Below are positions 42,071-51,944 of a DNA stretch of 64,000 nt, piece after piece; the stretch's first letter is position 1; the number at the start of each line of letters is the position of its first letter. A program made the position numbers and the translations under genes. The DNA is taken from the NCBI RefSeq assembly GCF_030269765.1, contig NZ_BSTX01000002.1, positions 591,379 through 655,378 on the forward strand, given 5' to 3'. The notes under the pieces are model-generated. The model was given only the letters and a program-made list of their open reading frames with translations, searched no databases and had not been told where the DNA came from. This DNA comes from Actinorhabdospora filicis. GTDB lineage: Bacteria; Actinomycetota; Actinomycetes; Mycobacteriales; Micromonosporaceae.

Positions 42071-43240
42071 ATGCCCCCGCTCCACACCCGACTCCTGCGC
42101 CTGCTGCGCGACCTCGGGCCACTCTCCCGAGCCGAGCTCGCCGACCGGCTGGAGACACCGCGCCCCAGGCTGCTCGCCGAGCTGGACCGCCTGCTGGCCG
42201 CCGGGACCATCAGCGAGGCCGGGCCCGCGGCCTCACGGGGCGGACGACGGTCCACATTGGTCGAACTCCACCCCGGCCTGCGGTTCGCCGCCATCGACCT
42301 GGGCGCCAGCTCACTCGACGTCGAGGTCACCAACGGACGCCTGGAGACGATCGCCGCCTACTCCGAGCCCGCCGACATCCGCACCGGCCCCAGGCCGATC
42401 CTGGCGCGCATCGGCGAACTCCTCGCCAAAGCCCGCGCCGACGGGGCCTTCGACCGGCTCGCCGGGGTCGGCATGGGCGTGCCCGGACCGGTCAGCTTCC
42501 GCGACGGCGTGCCGGTATCGCCGCCGATCATGCCCGGCTGGGACCGCCATCCCGTCCGTGACACCCTCAGCCGCGACTACGGATGCCCGGCGGTGGTGGA
42601 CAACGACGTCAACATCATGGCCATCGGCGAGCGTCACGGCGGTGTCACCCGCTCGGTCGACGACTTCCTGTTCGTCAAGATCGGTACCGGGATCGGCTGC
42701 GGGGTTCATCTGGCGGGGGAGATGTACCGCGGCAAGGACGGCTGCGCCGGCGACATCGGGCACATCCAGGTCGACGCGCAGGGGCCGGTCTGCTCGTGCG
42801 GCAACATCGGCTGCCTGGAGGCGGTCTTCAGTGGAGCGTCACTGGCCCGGGAGGCTCTTGTGGCCGCGAAGGCGGGGGAGTCGCCGGTCTTGGCCGAGCG
42901 TCTCGCCGCGGCCGGGACGGTCACGGCCGTCGACGTGGCCGTGGGCGCCACAGAGGGCGACGTCACCTGCATCACCCTCATCCGCGAGGGCGGGCGCCAG
43001 ATCGGCGGGGTGCTGGCGGGTCTGGTCAGTTTCGCCAACCCGTCGATGATCGTCATCGGTGGGGGACTGGCGCAGCTGGGGCACATTCTGCTCGCCGAGA
43101 TCCGCAGCGTGGTCTACCGCCGTTCGCTGCCGCTGGCCACCGGGAACCTCCCCGTGGTCCTCTCCGAGCTGGGCGCGCGGGCCGGTGTGACCGGTGCGGC
43201 CGTGCTGGCCAGCGACGCGGCCTTCGAGCAGGCGCCATGA
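42071..43240 (+). CDS. ROK-family transcriptional regulator
   Basis: 389 residues. An N-terminal winged helix (LLRDLGPLSRAELADRL, then RPRLLAELDRLLAAGTI) is joined to a ROK sugar-kinase-like domain: FAAIDLGASS, GVGMGVPGPV, VDNDVNIMAIGE and the zinc motif CSCGNIGCLEA. The kinase half acts as a sugar sensor. It heads an operon of sugar transport and catabolic genes and overlaps the ABC ATPase start as ATGA, so it probably controls this operon in response to its substrate. Confidence 0.94.
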   Translation: MPPLHTRLLRLLRDLGPLSRAELADRLETPRPRLLAELDRLLAAGTISEAGPAASRGGRRSTLVELHPGLRFAAIDLGASSLDVEVTNGRLETIAAYSEPADIRTGPRPILARIGELLAKARADGAFDRLAGVGMGVPGPVSFRDGVPVSPPIMPGWDRHPVRDTLSRDYGCPAVVDNDVNIMAIGERHGGVTRSVDDFLFVKIGTGIGCGVHLAGEMYRGKDGCAGDIGHIQVDAQGPVCSCGNIGCLEAVFSGASLAREALVAAKAGESPVLAERLAAAGTVTAVDVAVGATEGDVTCITLIREGGRQIGGVLAGLVSFANPSMIVIGGGLAQLGHILLAEIRSVVYRRSLPLATGNLPVVLSELGARAGVTGAAVLASDAAFEQAP

Positions 43241-44724
43241 ACGAGATCCTGCGTTTAACCGACGTCGTCAAGACCTTCCCCGGAGTGCGGGCGCTGGACG
43301 GCGTGCACCTGTCGGTCGCGCGCGGCGAGGTGCACTGCCTGCTCGGCCAGAACGGCGCCGGGAAGTCCACATTGATCAAGATCCTCTCCGGTGCGCACCG
43401 GCCGGATTCGGGGCGCATGGACTGGCAGGGGACGCCGGTGGCGTTCGCGGCGCCGATGGAGGCGATGCGGGCCGGGATCGCCACGATCTACCAGGAACTC
43501 GACCTCGTCGACCACCTGAGCATCGCCGAGAACGTCTACCTCGGACACGAGCCGCGCCGGGCGGGCTTCGTCCGCCGCGCCGAGATGCTACGCCGGACCG
43601 ATGAGCTGCTGGCGCGTTTCGGCCACGCCGAGCTCGACCCCGCCCGCATGGTCCACACCCTTCCGGCCGCTGGTCGCCAGCTCGTGTCCATCGCGCGGGC
43701 GCTGAGCCACGAGGCGCGCCTGATCGTCATGGACGAGCCGACCGCCGTGCTCGCCCATGACGAGGTCGCCAACTTGATGCGGGTGGTGCGGGAGCTGACC
43801 GCGCTGGACATCGCCGTCATCTACATCACCCACCGCCTGGAGGAGATCCGCGAGATCGGCGACCGCGTCACCGTTCTCAAGGACGGCCGCAGCACCGCCA
43901 CCGGCCTGCCCGCCGACACCCCGGCCAGGGACCTCGTCACGCGCATGACCGGCCGCGCCATCGACAGCATCTTTCCGGCGCGTCCGACCACTGTGGACGC
44001 ACCCGCGCTGCTGACCGTGAGTGGCCTGACCCGCCGGGCGGAGTTCACCGACGTGAGCCTGTCCGTCGCCGCCGGTGAGATCGTGGGCATCACCGGACTC
44101 GTCGGCTCCGGCCGCTCCGAGCTCCTGGAGACCATCGCCGGAGCACGCCGCGCCGACTCCGGTGCGATCACCCTCGACGGGCGGCCCGTCCGGGGAGGCG
44201 TCCCGGGAGCGGTGCGCGCGGGGCTCGTCCTGGCGCCCGAGGAACGCAAGAGCCAGGCGCTGATCCTCGGCGAGCCGGTCTACCGCAACATGACCCTGGC
44301 CGCCCTGCGCCGCTTCTCCGCGGCCGGGCTCACCCGTCCCGGCCGCGAGCGCGCCGCCGCCCGCGCCCTCGCCGAGCGGCTCCAGCTGCGCCCACCCGAC
44401 GTCGAGCGGCCGGTCGGCACGCTGTCGGGTGGCAACCAGCAAAAGGTCGTGCTCGGACGCTGGCTGCTCGGCCACACCCGCCTGCTGCTGCTCGACGAGC
44501 CCACCCGGGGCGTCGACGCAGGTGCCAGGGCCGAGCTGTACCAGCTGATCCGTGACCTGGCCGCCGACGGCCTGGGCGTGCTGATGGTCTCCAGCGAGGT
44601 CCCCGAATGCCTCGGGCTGGCCGACCGGGTGCTGGTGATGCGTGCCGGGCGCATCGTCCACACCGGACCCGCCGAGGGCATCGACGAAGAGAAGGTCCTC
44701 GAACTGGCCATGGGAGGAAAGTGA
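43237..44724 (+). CDS. Sugar ABC transporter, tandem ATPase subunit (RbsA-like)
   Basis: 495 residues with two ATPase domains. The first has Walker A GQNGAGKST at 37-45 and Walker B LIVMDEPTAVLAHDE; the second has a degenerate P-loop GLVGSGRSEL, signature LSGGNQQKVVLGRW and LLLLDEPTRGVDAGA. This two-domain layout is that of ribose/galactose/myo-inositol importers. It overlaps the regulator upstream and is followed by its permease 1 bp after the stop. Confidence 0.96.
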   Translation: MNEILRLTDVVKTFPGVRALDGVHLSVARGEVHCLLGQNGAGKSTLIKILSGAHRPDSGRMDWQGTPVAFAAPMEAMRAGIATIYQELDLVDHLSIAENVYLGHEPRRAGFVRRAEMLRRTDELLARFGHAELDPARMVHTLPAAGRQLVSIARALSHEARLIVMDEPTAVLAHDEVANLMRVVRELTALDIAVIYITHRLEEIREIGDRVTVLKDGRSTATGLPADTPARDLVTRMTGRAIDSIFPARPTTVDAPALLTVSGLTRRAEFTDVSLSVAAGEIVGITGLVGSGRSELLETIAGARRADSGAITLDGRPVRGGVPGAVRAGLVLAPEERKSQALILGEPVYRNMTLAALRRFSAAGLTRPGRERAAARALAERLQLRPPDVERPVGTLSGGNQQKVVLGRWLLGHTRLLLLDEPTRGVDAGARAELYQLIRDLAADGLGVLMVSSEVPECLGLADRVLVMRAGRIVHTGPAEGIDEEKVLELAMGGK

Positions 44725-44725
44725 C

Positions 44726-45715
44726 GTGAGCGAGTCCATCCGCCGAAACCTCGGCCTGGCCGCGATCCTGATCGCGCTGTTCGGCATCGGCTTCCTCACC
44801 AAGCCCGAGCTCTACGGCGATCCCGGCTGGCTGGCCGGCAACATCGCGACGATCCTCCAGCAGTCGGCGGCCATCGGCGTGGTCACCGTCGGGATGACCT
44901 TCGTGATCATCGGCGGCGGCATCGACCTGTCCGTCGGCGCGATCGTCGCCCTCGCCGGGGTCTGGTCGACCACTGTGGACACCCAGGGCTTCGGCGCCGC
45001 CGGGATGGTCTTCACCGCCCTGGCCGTCGGCGCCGGAGTCGGCCTGGTCAACGGGATCCTCATCGCCTACGGACGACTCGTCGCCTTCATCGCCACCCTC
45101 GCCATGCTCGTGGCCGCACGCGGCCTGGCCGCCCAGATCTCGGGCAAACAGACCCAGCTGTCCCTCAACGCCACCATCAACTCCCTGACCACCACGAAAC
45201 TTCTCGGTATCCCGCTGATCGTGTTGATCTTCGCCGTCGTGGCGGCGGCAGGAGCCGTCCTGCTCAACCGCACCACCTTCGGGCGCCGCACCATCGCCGT
45301 GGGAGGCAACCCCGAGGCCGCCCGGCTGGCCGGGATCAACGTCCGCGGGCACACGATGCTGCTCTACGTCCTATCTGGACTGTGCTGCGGCATCGGCGCC
45401 GTCCTGCTCACCTCGCAGGCCACGTCCGCGCAGGCGGCGATGGCCAACCTCTACGAGCTGGACGCGATCGCGGCGGCCATCATCGGCGGCACCCTGCTGT
45501 CCGGCGGGCGCGGCACCATCACCGGCGCGATCTTCGGTGTCCTGGTCTTCTCCACCATCACCAACCTCTTCGCCGTCAACAACCTCTCCACCGAGGCGCA
45601 GAACATGGTCAAGGGCGGCATCATCATCGCCGCCGTCCTGGTCCAGCAGATCAAATTCGGCTCACTGACCGCCTTCCTCCACCGGCAGAAGGCCGTCACC
45701 GCCCCCACCACCTGA
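44726..45715 (+). CDS. Sugar ABC transporter permease (RbsC-like)
   Basis: 329 residues, about eight to ten membrane helices. GMTFVIIGGGIDLSVGAIVA and GTLLSGGRGTITGAIFG are the conserved loops of the RbsC/XylH permease family. The GTG at 44726 follows GGAGG with spacing of eight and lies just after the ATPase stop. It forms the channel of the importer with the ATPase and the lipoprotein. Confidence 0.96.
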   Translation: MSESIRRNLGLAAILIALFGIGFLTKPELYGDPGWLAGNIATILQQSAAIGVVTVGMTFVIIGGGIDLSVGAIVALAGVWSTTVDTQGFGAAGMVFTALAVGAGVGLVNGILIAYGRLVAFIATLAMLVAARGLAAQISGKQTQLSLNATINSLTTTKLLGIPLIVLIFAVVAAAGAVLLNRTTFGRRTIAVGGNPEAARLAGINVRGHTMLLYVLSGLCCGIGAVLLTSQATSAQAAMANLYELDAIAAAIIGGTLLSGGRGTITGAIFGVLVFSTITNLFAVNNLSTEAQNMVKGGIIIAAVLVQQIKFGSLTAFLHRQKAVTAPTT

Positions 45716-45789
45716 CCCCACAGTCCGGCCCAGGCGACCTGCTCACCGGCGGTCGCCGGGACGACCACGCCCTCACACAGGAGACCGCC

Positions 45790-46833
45790 ATGAAACCCGG
45801 CCCCATCAACCGCCGCAGGATCCTGCTCGGCGGCGCCATCCTCACCACCACCGCGGCCCTGGCCGCCTGCACCGGCAACGACACCCCTTCCAGCGCCCAG
45901 ACCAAGGGCGGCGACGCCGTCCCCAACTCCAGCCCCGGCAAGGCCGTCACCATCGGCTTCTCCGCCCCCGCCGCCGACCACGGCTGGATCGCCGCGATCA
46001 CCGGCAACGCCAGGGCCCAGGCCGCCACCTTCTCCGACGTCACCCTCAAAACCGTCGAGGCCGGAGCCGACGCCGCCGCCCAGCGCGCCGCCCTGGCAAC
46101 CCTCGTCTCCCAGAAGCCCGACGTCATCGTCGTCCTCCCACACGACGGGAAGGAACTCAACTCCTTCGGCCTGGAGGCCATGAAGGCCGACATCCCCGTG
46201 GTCAACCTCGACCGCGCCTTCCCCGACGCCCTCGCCTACCGCCTCCAGATCAAGGGCGACAACTACGGCATGGGCGCGGCCGCCGGCCACTACATCGGGA
46301 CCCGCCTCACCGCTGCCGGAACCGCCAGCCCGATCATCGGCGAGATCGCCGGCATCGACTCCCTCGAACTCACCCAGGAACGCAGCCGCGGCTTCAAGGA
46401 GGCCCTCGCCGTCTACGGCTTCAGCGTCGCCAACCGTCGCGCCGCCGAGTTCACCGCCGACTCAGGGCAACGCGAGGCCACCAACCTCCTCAATGCACTG
46501 CCCACAATGGACGCCCTGTGGAACCACGACGACGACCAGGGCATCGGCGTCCTGGCCGCCATCAGCCAGGCGAGCCGCGGCGAGTTCTTCATGGTCGGCG
46601 GCGCCGGGTCCACCGCGGCCATCCAGACCATCCAGGCCGACAACTCCGTCCTGAAGGCCTCGGTCACCTACAGCCCCTCGATGGCCTCCTCGGCCATCGC
46701 CCTCGCGCGGTTGATCGCCCAGGGCAGGGGCATGTCGGACCTGGTGGAGCTGGCCGTGCCCAAGGAGATCGTCCTGGCCTCGGAGACCATCACCAAGGAC
46801 AACGCCGCCGGCTACCTGCCGCTCGGATTCTGA
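45790..46833 (+). CDS. Sugar ABC transporter substrate-binding lipoprotein
   Basis: 347 residues. The signal is RRRILLGGAILTTTAALAAC with lipobox LAAC (lipidated Cys27) and a twin-Arg start. The mature part is a periplasmic-binding-protein-like fold of the ribose type: VTIGFSAPAADHGWIAAITG, QKPDVIVVLPHDG, NYGMGAAAGHYIG. The ligand cannot be read from sequence; with the dehydrogenase and isomerase that follow, a polyol or inositol-like sugar is plausible. Confidence 0.94.
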   Translation: MKPGPINRRRILLGGAILTTTAALAACTGNDTPSSAQTKGGDAVPNSSPGKAVTIGFSAPAADHGWIAAITGNARAQAATFSDVTLKTVEAGADAAAQRAALATLVSQKPDVIVVLPHDGKELNSFGLEAMKADIPVVNLDRAFPDALAYRLQIKGDNYGMGAAAGHYIGTRLTAAGTASPIIGEIAGIDSLELTQERSRGFKEALAVYGFSVANRRAAEFTADSGQREATNLLNALPTMDALWNHDDDQGIGVLAAISQASRGEFFMVGGAGSTAAIQTIQADNSVLKASVTYSPSMASSAIALARLIAQGRGMSDLVELAVPKEIVLASETITKDNAAGYLPLGF

Positions 46834-46859
46834 CCCCCGCACCGGAAGGGCCCACGCGA

Positions 46860-48026
46860 GTGTCCACGATGGATGACAAGGAACTGCGCATCGGCATGGT
46901 CGGGCACGCCTTCATGGGAGCCGCGCACTCACAGGCGTGGCGCACCGTCAACCGCGTCTTCGATCTGCCCCTGCGCGCCCGGATGGTCGCGGTCTGCGGG
47001 CGAGACCCCCGGCGCACCGCCGAGGCCGCCGACCGGCTCGGCTGGGAGGGCCACCACACCGACTGGCGGGAGCTGATCGCCCGCGACGACATCGACCTCG
47101 TGGACATCTGCACCCCCGGCGACAGCCACGCCGAGATCGCCCTCGCCGCCCTCGCCGCGGGAAAACACGTCCTGTGCGAAAAGCCCCTGGCCAACACCCT
47201 CGACGAGGCCGAGGCGATGGCCGGCGCCGCCGATGCCGCCCGCGCCAACGGAATCCGCGCCATGTGCGGCTTCAACTACCGGCGCGTGCCCGCCGTAACC
47301 CTCATGCGCGACATGATCGCCCGCGGCGACATCGGCACCGTCCGGCACGTGCGCGCCGCCTACCTCCAGGACTGGATCGTCGACCCCGCACACCCCCTGG
47401 TCTGGCGCCTCCAACGTGACCGCGCCGGATCAGGGGCCCTGGGCGACATCGGCGCCCACATCATCGACCTCACCCAATACCTCACCGGACAGCACATCAC
47501 CGGCGTCAGCGCACTCACCGAGACCTTCATCCGCCAGCGCCCACTCCCAGAGGCGCCCGCGGAGACCGGGACCGTCACCGTCGACGACGCCGCCATCCTC
47601 ACCGCCCGCCTAGAAGGCGGCGCGATCGCCACCCTGGAGGCCACCCGCTTCGCCACCGGACGCAAGAACGCCCTGCGCGTCGAGATCAACGGCTCCCACG
47701 GCTCCCTCGCCTTCGACCTCGAACGCCTCAACGAACTGGAGTTCTTCGACGCCACCGCACCGCCCACCACCCGGGGCTTCACCACCGTCCTGGTCACCGA
47801 ACCAGAACACCCCTACCTGGCGGCATGGTGGCCGCCCGGGCACCTCATCGGCTACGAGCACACCTTCACCCACCAGATGCGCGACCTCATAGAGGCCATC
47901 GCCCACGGCCGCGACCCCGAACCCTCCTTCACCGACGCCCTCAGCGTCCAGCGCGTCATCGACGCCGTGGAGCACTCGGCGCGAACCGGAACCTGGCAAC
48001 CCCTGGACTCACCCACCCACCGGTGA
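46860..48026 (+). CDS. Gfo/Idh/MocA-family oxidoreductase
   Basis: 388 residues. The NAD(P)-binding start [39 protein letters not shown], the catalytic [15 protein letters not shown] and [16 protein letters not shown] with the catalytic Asp/His identify the family. It oxidises or reduces sugars and polyols such as myo-inositol or glucose derivatives. GTG at 46860 follows GGAAGGG; an ATG three codons later is also possible. It is cotranscribed with the transporter and isomerase genes. Confidence 0.94.
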   Translation: MSTMDDKELRIGMVGHAFMGAAHSQAWRTVNRVFDLPLRARMVAVCGRDPRRTAEAADRLGWEGHHTDWRELIARDDIDLVDICTPGDSHAEIALAALAAGKHVLCEKPLANTLDEAEAMAGAADAARANGIRAMCGFNYRRVPAVTLMRDMIARGDIGTVRHVRAAYLQDWIVDPAHPLVWRLQRDRAGSGALGDIGAHIIDLTQYLTGQHITGVSALTETFIRQRPLPEAPAETGTVTVDDAAILTARLEGGAIATLEATRFATGRKNALRVEINGSHGSLAFDLERLNELEFFDATAPPTTRGFTTVLVTEPEHPYLAAWWPPGHLIGYEHTFTHQMRDLIEAIAHGRDPEPSFTDALSVQRVIDAVEHSARTGTWQPLDSPTHR

Positions 48027-48076
48027 AAGAGTCGCCTCGCTCACCCGTCCACATAGAACAGACGAGAGGAAGACCG

Positions 48077-49093
48077 ATGCCCCGACCGATCACCCTGTTC
48101 ACCGGACAATGGGCCGACCTGCCCTTCGAGGAGGTCTGCCGCCTGGCCTCCTCCTGGGGCTACGACGGCCTGGAGATCGCCTGCTGGGGCGACCACTTCG
48201 ACGTCGAGCGCGCCCTGTCCGACGACACCTACATCCCGGCCAAACGCGCCCAGCTCGACAAGCACGGACTTGGCGTCCACGCCATCTCCAACCACCTCGT
48301 CGGCCAGGCCGTCTGCGATCACCCCATCGACGCCCGCCACCAGGCCATCCTCCCCGCCCGCGTCTGGGGCGACGGCGAACCCGAAGGCGTCCGGCAGCGC
48401 GCCGCGGCCGACATGGCCGACACCGCACGAGCAGCCGCCGCCCTCGGCGTCGGCACCGTCGTCGGCTTCACCGGCTCCTCCATCTGGCACACCCTGGCCA
48501 TGTTCCCGCCCGTACCCGCCGACATGATCGACGAGGGCTACCGCGACTTCGCCCGCCGCTGGAACCCCATCCTCGACGTCTTCGACGAGCACGGCGTCCG
48601 CTTCGCGCTAGAGGTGCACCCCAGCGAGATCGCCTACGACCACTGGACCACCCGCCGCACCCTCGACGCCATCGGCCACCGCCCCGCCTTCGGCCTCAAC
48701 TGGGACCCCTCCCACATGATCTGGCAGGGCCTGGACCCCGTCGCCTTCCTCCACGACTTCGCCGATCGCATCTACCACGTCGACTGCAAGGACACCCGCA
48801 TCCGCCCCGCCGACGGCCGCCGCAGCGTCCTGTCCTCCCACCTGCCCTGGGCCGACCACCGCCGCGGCTGGGACTTCGTGTCCACCGGCCGCGGCGACGT
48901 CCCCTGGGAGGACTGCTTCCGCGCCCTCAACGCCATCGGCTACACCGGTCCACTGTCGATCGAGTGGGAGGACGCCGGGATGGACCGCCTGGCCGGGGCA
49001 CCCGAGGCTCTGGAATTCTTGCGCCGCCATGCCTTCGAGCCGCCGCGGGCGGCATTCGACGCGGCGTTCGCGCGGGAGGAAACGGCTACCTGA
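48077..49093 (+). CDS. Sugar phosphate isomerase/epimerase (TIM barrel, AP-endonuclease-2 fold)
   Basis: 338 residues. [20 protein letters not shown] at the N-terminus and metal ligands in [26 protein letters not shown] and LSIEWEDAG are those of the xylose-isomerase-like TIM barrel family. The ATG at 48077 follows GAGGA with spacing of six. It ends the sugar operon. The pathway is probably dehydrogenase then isomerase on the imported compound. Confidence 0.93.
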   Translation: MPRPITLFTGQWADLPFEEVCRLASSWGYDGLEIACWGDHFDVERALSDDTYIPAKRAQLDKHGLGVHAISNHLVGQAVCDHPIDARHQAILPARVWGDGEPEGVRQRAAADMADTARAAAALGVGTVVGFTGSSIWHTLAMFPPVPADMIDEGYRDFARRWNPILDVFDEHGVRFALEVHPSEIAYDHWTTRRTLDAIGHRPAFGLNWDPSHMIWQGLDPVAFLHDFADRIYHVDCKDTRIRPADGRRSVLSSHLPWADHRRGWDFVSTGRGDVPWEDCFRALNAIGYTGPLSIEWEDAGMDRLAGAPEALEFLRRHAFEPPRAAFDAAFAREETAT

Positions 49094-49289
49094 CCCCGGC
49101 CACTCTGTGTACCCCGGAATCTCTTGGAGGGCATGAAAATAGGCCCACCATGGCCTGGCGGGAAATGCGGTCGGGAAATGATGATCCGGCCCGGGGTCGC
49201 GTAATCGAAACTCCGTACGAAAAGCGCTCCGGGAACGCTTCGGCGGTACCGGGCCGGGCGGCGCCCACGCCACCCGGCCCGCCCGATCG

Positions 49290-49493
49290 TTACGGGACGG
49301 CGCAGCCGCCGTAGTAGATCCACGGGGTGCAGCCGGTGCCCACGCAGCACTGACGCTTGCGCAGCCGGTACTTGCCCGGGCCGCAGCCGATGCCGGTCAC
49401 CTCCGTGTACACCTGGCAGTCCGGGGCGGCGCTGGCGCCGGTCTGCGGCACCAAACGGTTCAGCAGCCGGTCGGCGAGTTTCGCGAATGCCAT
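49290..49493 (-). CDS. Small Cys-rich orphan protein, leader-plus-core family, member 4
   Basis: 67 residues. Leader-like MAFAKLADRLLNRLVPQTGA, AxA motif (ASA, 20-22), then six Cys at 26, 37, 49, 50, 55 and 64, a KYRLRKRQCC segment and CTPWIYYGGC near the end. AAGGA lies seven bases before the ATG at 49493. It is flanked by the sugar operon (convergent) and the MFS gene. No processing or modifying enzyme adjoins, as for the three other members. Confidence 0.8.
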   Translation of the reverse strand: MAFAKLADRLLNRLVPQTGASAAPDCQVYTEVTGIGCGPGKYRLRKRQCCVGTGCTPWIYYGGCAVP

Positions 49494-49692
49494 GAGGAAT
49501 TCCTTTCCCGAGGGCCGTCGTGCATCACCGGTAGTGGTGCCGGTGATGTCGATTGTGGAACGCTAGCAACATGAATCGATCAAGGTCAATGGCGTGATCG
49601 GGAAAACGGTACCGGGAGGGCCGTAAAACCATTCGATGTATGCGGTCCATATGCACTCTGGCGCCTCCGTCCACTCTCGACGAACACGGGCC

Positions 49693-50907
49693 TCAGTGGA
49701 CGGTCGCCAGAACCTTCGGCGCCCGGTCCATGCCACGCCACACCGGGAACAGGAACGGCGCCAAGGTCACCAGCAGGTACACCGAGCCGGTGGTGGCCAG
49801 CGCGCCGACGCGTCCCCAGGAGTCCATGGCCAGACCGCCGAGGAGCCCGCCGAAGGGCATGCCGAGCCAGGAGATCGAGCCGGTGAAGCCCAGGACGCGG
49901 CTGAGCAGCCGCTCCGGGATCCGCTCGTACTGCACCGCCGACAGGATCGGATTCAGCACCGCCGCGCCGAGCCCGGCGAGGAAGGAGATCACCAGGATCG
50001 CGCTGAGGGAGTCCAGGAAGGCCAGCGCGAAGAACCTCGGCGGCCCGGCCACCATGAAACCGATCGCGAACGTCCAGCGCCTCGGCAACCTCGGCGCCAG
50101 CCACGTGAACAGGACCGTGCCGATCAGTGCACCGGCCGCCATCACGCCGGACAGCGTCCCGAGAGCGGCTGGATCGCCGACCACGTCATGGATCCAGACC
50201 GGCACGTAGACCCCGCTGAAGGCCTGCGCGGTGAGATTGGTGACCAGCAGCATCACGCACATGGCCAGCACCAGCCGGTCGGCGCGCATGAACGCCGCAC
50301 CCGTGCGCAGCGCGGTGAAGTACGGCTCCCGCTCGCGCGGTGGCGTCGTCCCCCGCGCCGACCACAGCGTCAGCACCGCCGAGAGCCCGAGCGCGGTCGC
50401 GGTCACCCACAACGCGTTCGCCGCGCCCGCCCAGGCGATCAGCACACCACCGACCGGCGCGCCGACCAGCGTGCTCAACCGGTCCAAGCCATGGAACACC
50501 GACAGCGCGCGCTCCCGCCCGGCCCCCGCCCGGGCGATCACCGTGGGCAGCAGCACCCGCAGCGCGCCCGTCCCCAGCCCCTGAAACGCACCCGCGATCG
50601 CCACCACCGGCAGCAGCACCCCATACGGCAGCAACCCTGCGCCGTAGAGCAGCGGAACCGTCGCCGTCACCGCCATCCCCGCCAGCGACGACACCACCGC
50701 CACCCGCCGCGCCCCCAGCGCGTCGATCAGCGGCGCGCCCAGCAGACTCGCCAGCACGAACGGCAGTATCTGCGCGAAGGCCAGCACACCCGTGGCCGCC
50801 GCCGATCCGCTCGTGGACAGCACTAGCCAGGGCAGCGCCAGTGCGGCCATATAGGTCCCGACCTGCGCGACGGCGAAGCCGGCGTAGAAGCCGACCAGGC
50901 GTCTCAC
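49693..50907 (-). CDS. MFS transporter
   Basis: 404 residues with about twelve membrane helices in two halves. The first half starts FYAGFAVAQVGTYMAALALP and has the loop motif region ALGARRVAVVSSLAGM; it resembles the enterobactin/macrolide-efflux type of MFS. GTG at 50907 overlaps the stop of the ArsR-type gene as GTGA, so the exporter is controlled with its regulator. Its substrate is probably a toxic small molecule sensed by that regulator (inference). Confidence 0.92.
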   Translation of the reverse strand: MRRLVGFYAGFAVAQVGTYMAALALPWLVLSTSGSAAATGVLAFAQILPFVLASLLGAPLIDALGARRVAVVSSLAGMAVTATVPLLYGAGLLPYGVLLPVVAIAGAFQGLGTGALRVLLPTVIARAGAGRERALSVFHGLDRLSTLVGAPVGGVLIAWAGAANALWVTATALGLSAVLTLWSARGTTPPREREPYFTALRTGAAFMRADRLVLAMCVMLLVTNLTAQAFSGVYVPVWIHDVVGDPAALGTLSGVMAAGALIGTVLFTWLAPRLPRRWTFAIGFMVAGPPRFFALAFLDSLSAILVISFLAGLGAAVLNPILSAVQYERIPERLLSRVLGFTGSISWLGMPFGGLLGGLAMDSWGRVGALATTGSVYLLVTLAPFLFPVWRGMDRAPKVLATVH

Positions 50908-51488
50908 AGCCGTCCGCCCGTCTGCGGCAGGATCTGCATCGCCGCACTGACCTGCCGCGCCCCCTCCGGAGCCTCGCCCTCGTCGTCGCGCCGGTACCGC
51001 GCGAAGACCGCGGCCAGCTCCCGCCCGAGTTCAAGCGCCTCATCGACGGTCAGCATCAGTGCGTGCGAGCGGATGCTGAACGCCGAGCGCCACTCCGGCG
51101 ACATCGCCGCCAGCTCACCGATCGCCGCCTGCGTCCGGAGCGCGTCGCGCTCGGCCACCGCCCGCATGTACAACTCCGCGTCGGCCAGATCGACGTCATC
51201 GGTGGACACCAGATGCGTCGAGCGGTGCGCGGCCCGCCACCAGCGCTCCCGCGCCGTCCCACGCTCGGGATCCTCGACGACGAAACCGTGCGCGGCCAGC
51301 TGGCGCAGGTGGTAGCTGGTCGCGCCGCTGGACTGGCCGAGCCGCTCGGCGAGCATGGTGGCGGTCGCCGGTCCACCGCGCCGCAGGAGGTCGAGGATGC
51401 GGACGCGCAGGGGGTGGGCGACGCCGCGGATGGCGCGGGCGTCGAGGCGGATCTCGGGGGCGGGTTCGGGGTGGGTGGCATCTGTCAT
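50904..51488 (-). CDS. ArsR-type winged-helix regulator of the MFS gene
   Basis: 194 residues from the ATG at 51488. The winged helix is IRGVAHPLRVRILDLLRR, ATMLAERLGQSSGATSYHLR, HGFVVEDPERGTARERWW. A C-terminal helical extension resembles regulators placed before multidrug exporters. The ATG coincides with the expected transcription start of the promoter at 51496-51524, so the message is probably leaderless. A palindrome CTTTGCAAAG inside the promoter is a likely operator. Confidence 0.9.
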   Translation of the reverse strand: MTDATHPEPAPEIRLDARAIRGVAHPLRVRILDLLRRGGPATATMLAERLGQSSGATSYHLRQLAAHGFVVEDPERGTARERWWRAAHRSTHLVSTDDVDLADAELYMRAVAERDALRTQAAIGELAAMSPEWRSAFSIRSHALMLTVDEALELGRELAAVFARYRRDDEGEAPEGARQVSAAMQILPQTGGRL

Positions 51489-51495
51489 GACGGCA

Positions 51496-51524
51496 AAGAT
51501 AGCTTTGCAAAGGAGTGGATGCAA
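51496..51524 (-). promoter_or_regulatory. Leaderless promoter with internal palindrome
   Basis: On the minus strand -35 TTGCAT (51519-51524) and -10 TATCTT (51496-51501) are 17 bp apart, and the start codon lies seven bases after the -10. The palindrome CTTTGCAAAG (51503-51512) sits between the two elements, where a bound repressor would block polymerase. Confidence 0.7.
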
Positions 51525-51944
51525 ACACTTCTTTGGAAGTTGGGCATGGGGAGGATGTCGGGAGTCGTCCGCACCCTCCCGGCGCCCTGATGTGGACGCC
51601 GGGCCGTATCCGCTACAGGTTGTAGTCGGCGATGACCTTCTGGGATCCTCCCCGGCGGCCTCGGTCAACTCCAGCCGGGCCATCGGGCGCGGCCACAAGG
51701 CCGGTCAGGCGACACCGGGCAGACCAAGAATGGTCAGATATCGGGCGTACGAGGCCAGCGTCTCGGGATCGCCGAGGAGGAGCCGCTGGGCGAGCTGATC
51801 GGGATGCGTCTGAGGCCCTCCGACTTGAAGAAGCGAACTTGACAGCCGCCGGGGCGGCGGAGGTGCGAGCTGCTGTCCGCGCCCCACGCGCCGTGGCTAC
51901 TGTGCAGGCCCGCTCCGGCGCACGAATGTCGGTCCCATGAACTC
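51525..51944. other. Intergenic stretch between regulator and immunity gene
   Basis: About 420 bp. One short minus-strand frame (51705-51887) ends in a protein-like helix, LLLGDPETLASYARYLTILG, and may be the tail of a decayed gene, but it has no start or upstream body. Nothing else is recognisable. Confidence 0.4.

Noticed and set aside
43588..44802. 404-codon minus-strand open frame across the ABC ATPase gene
   Set aside because: Shadow of a gene with intact Walker and signature motifs on the plus strand.
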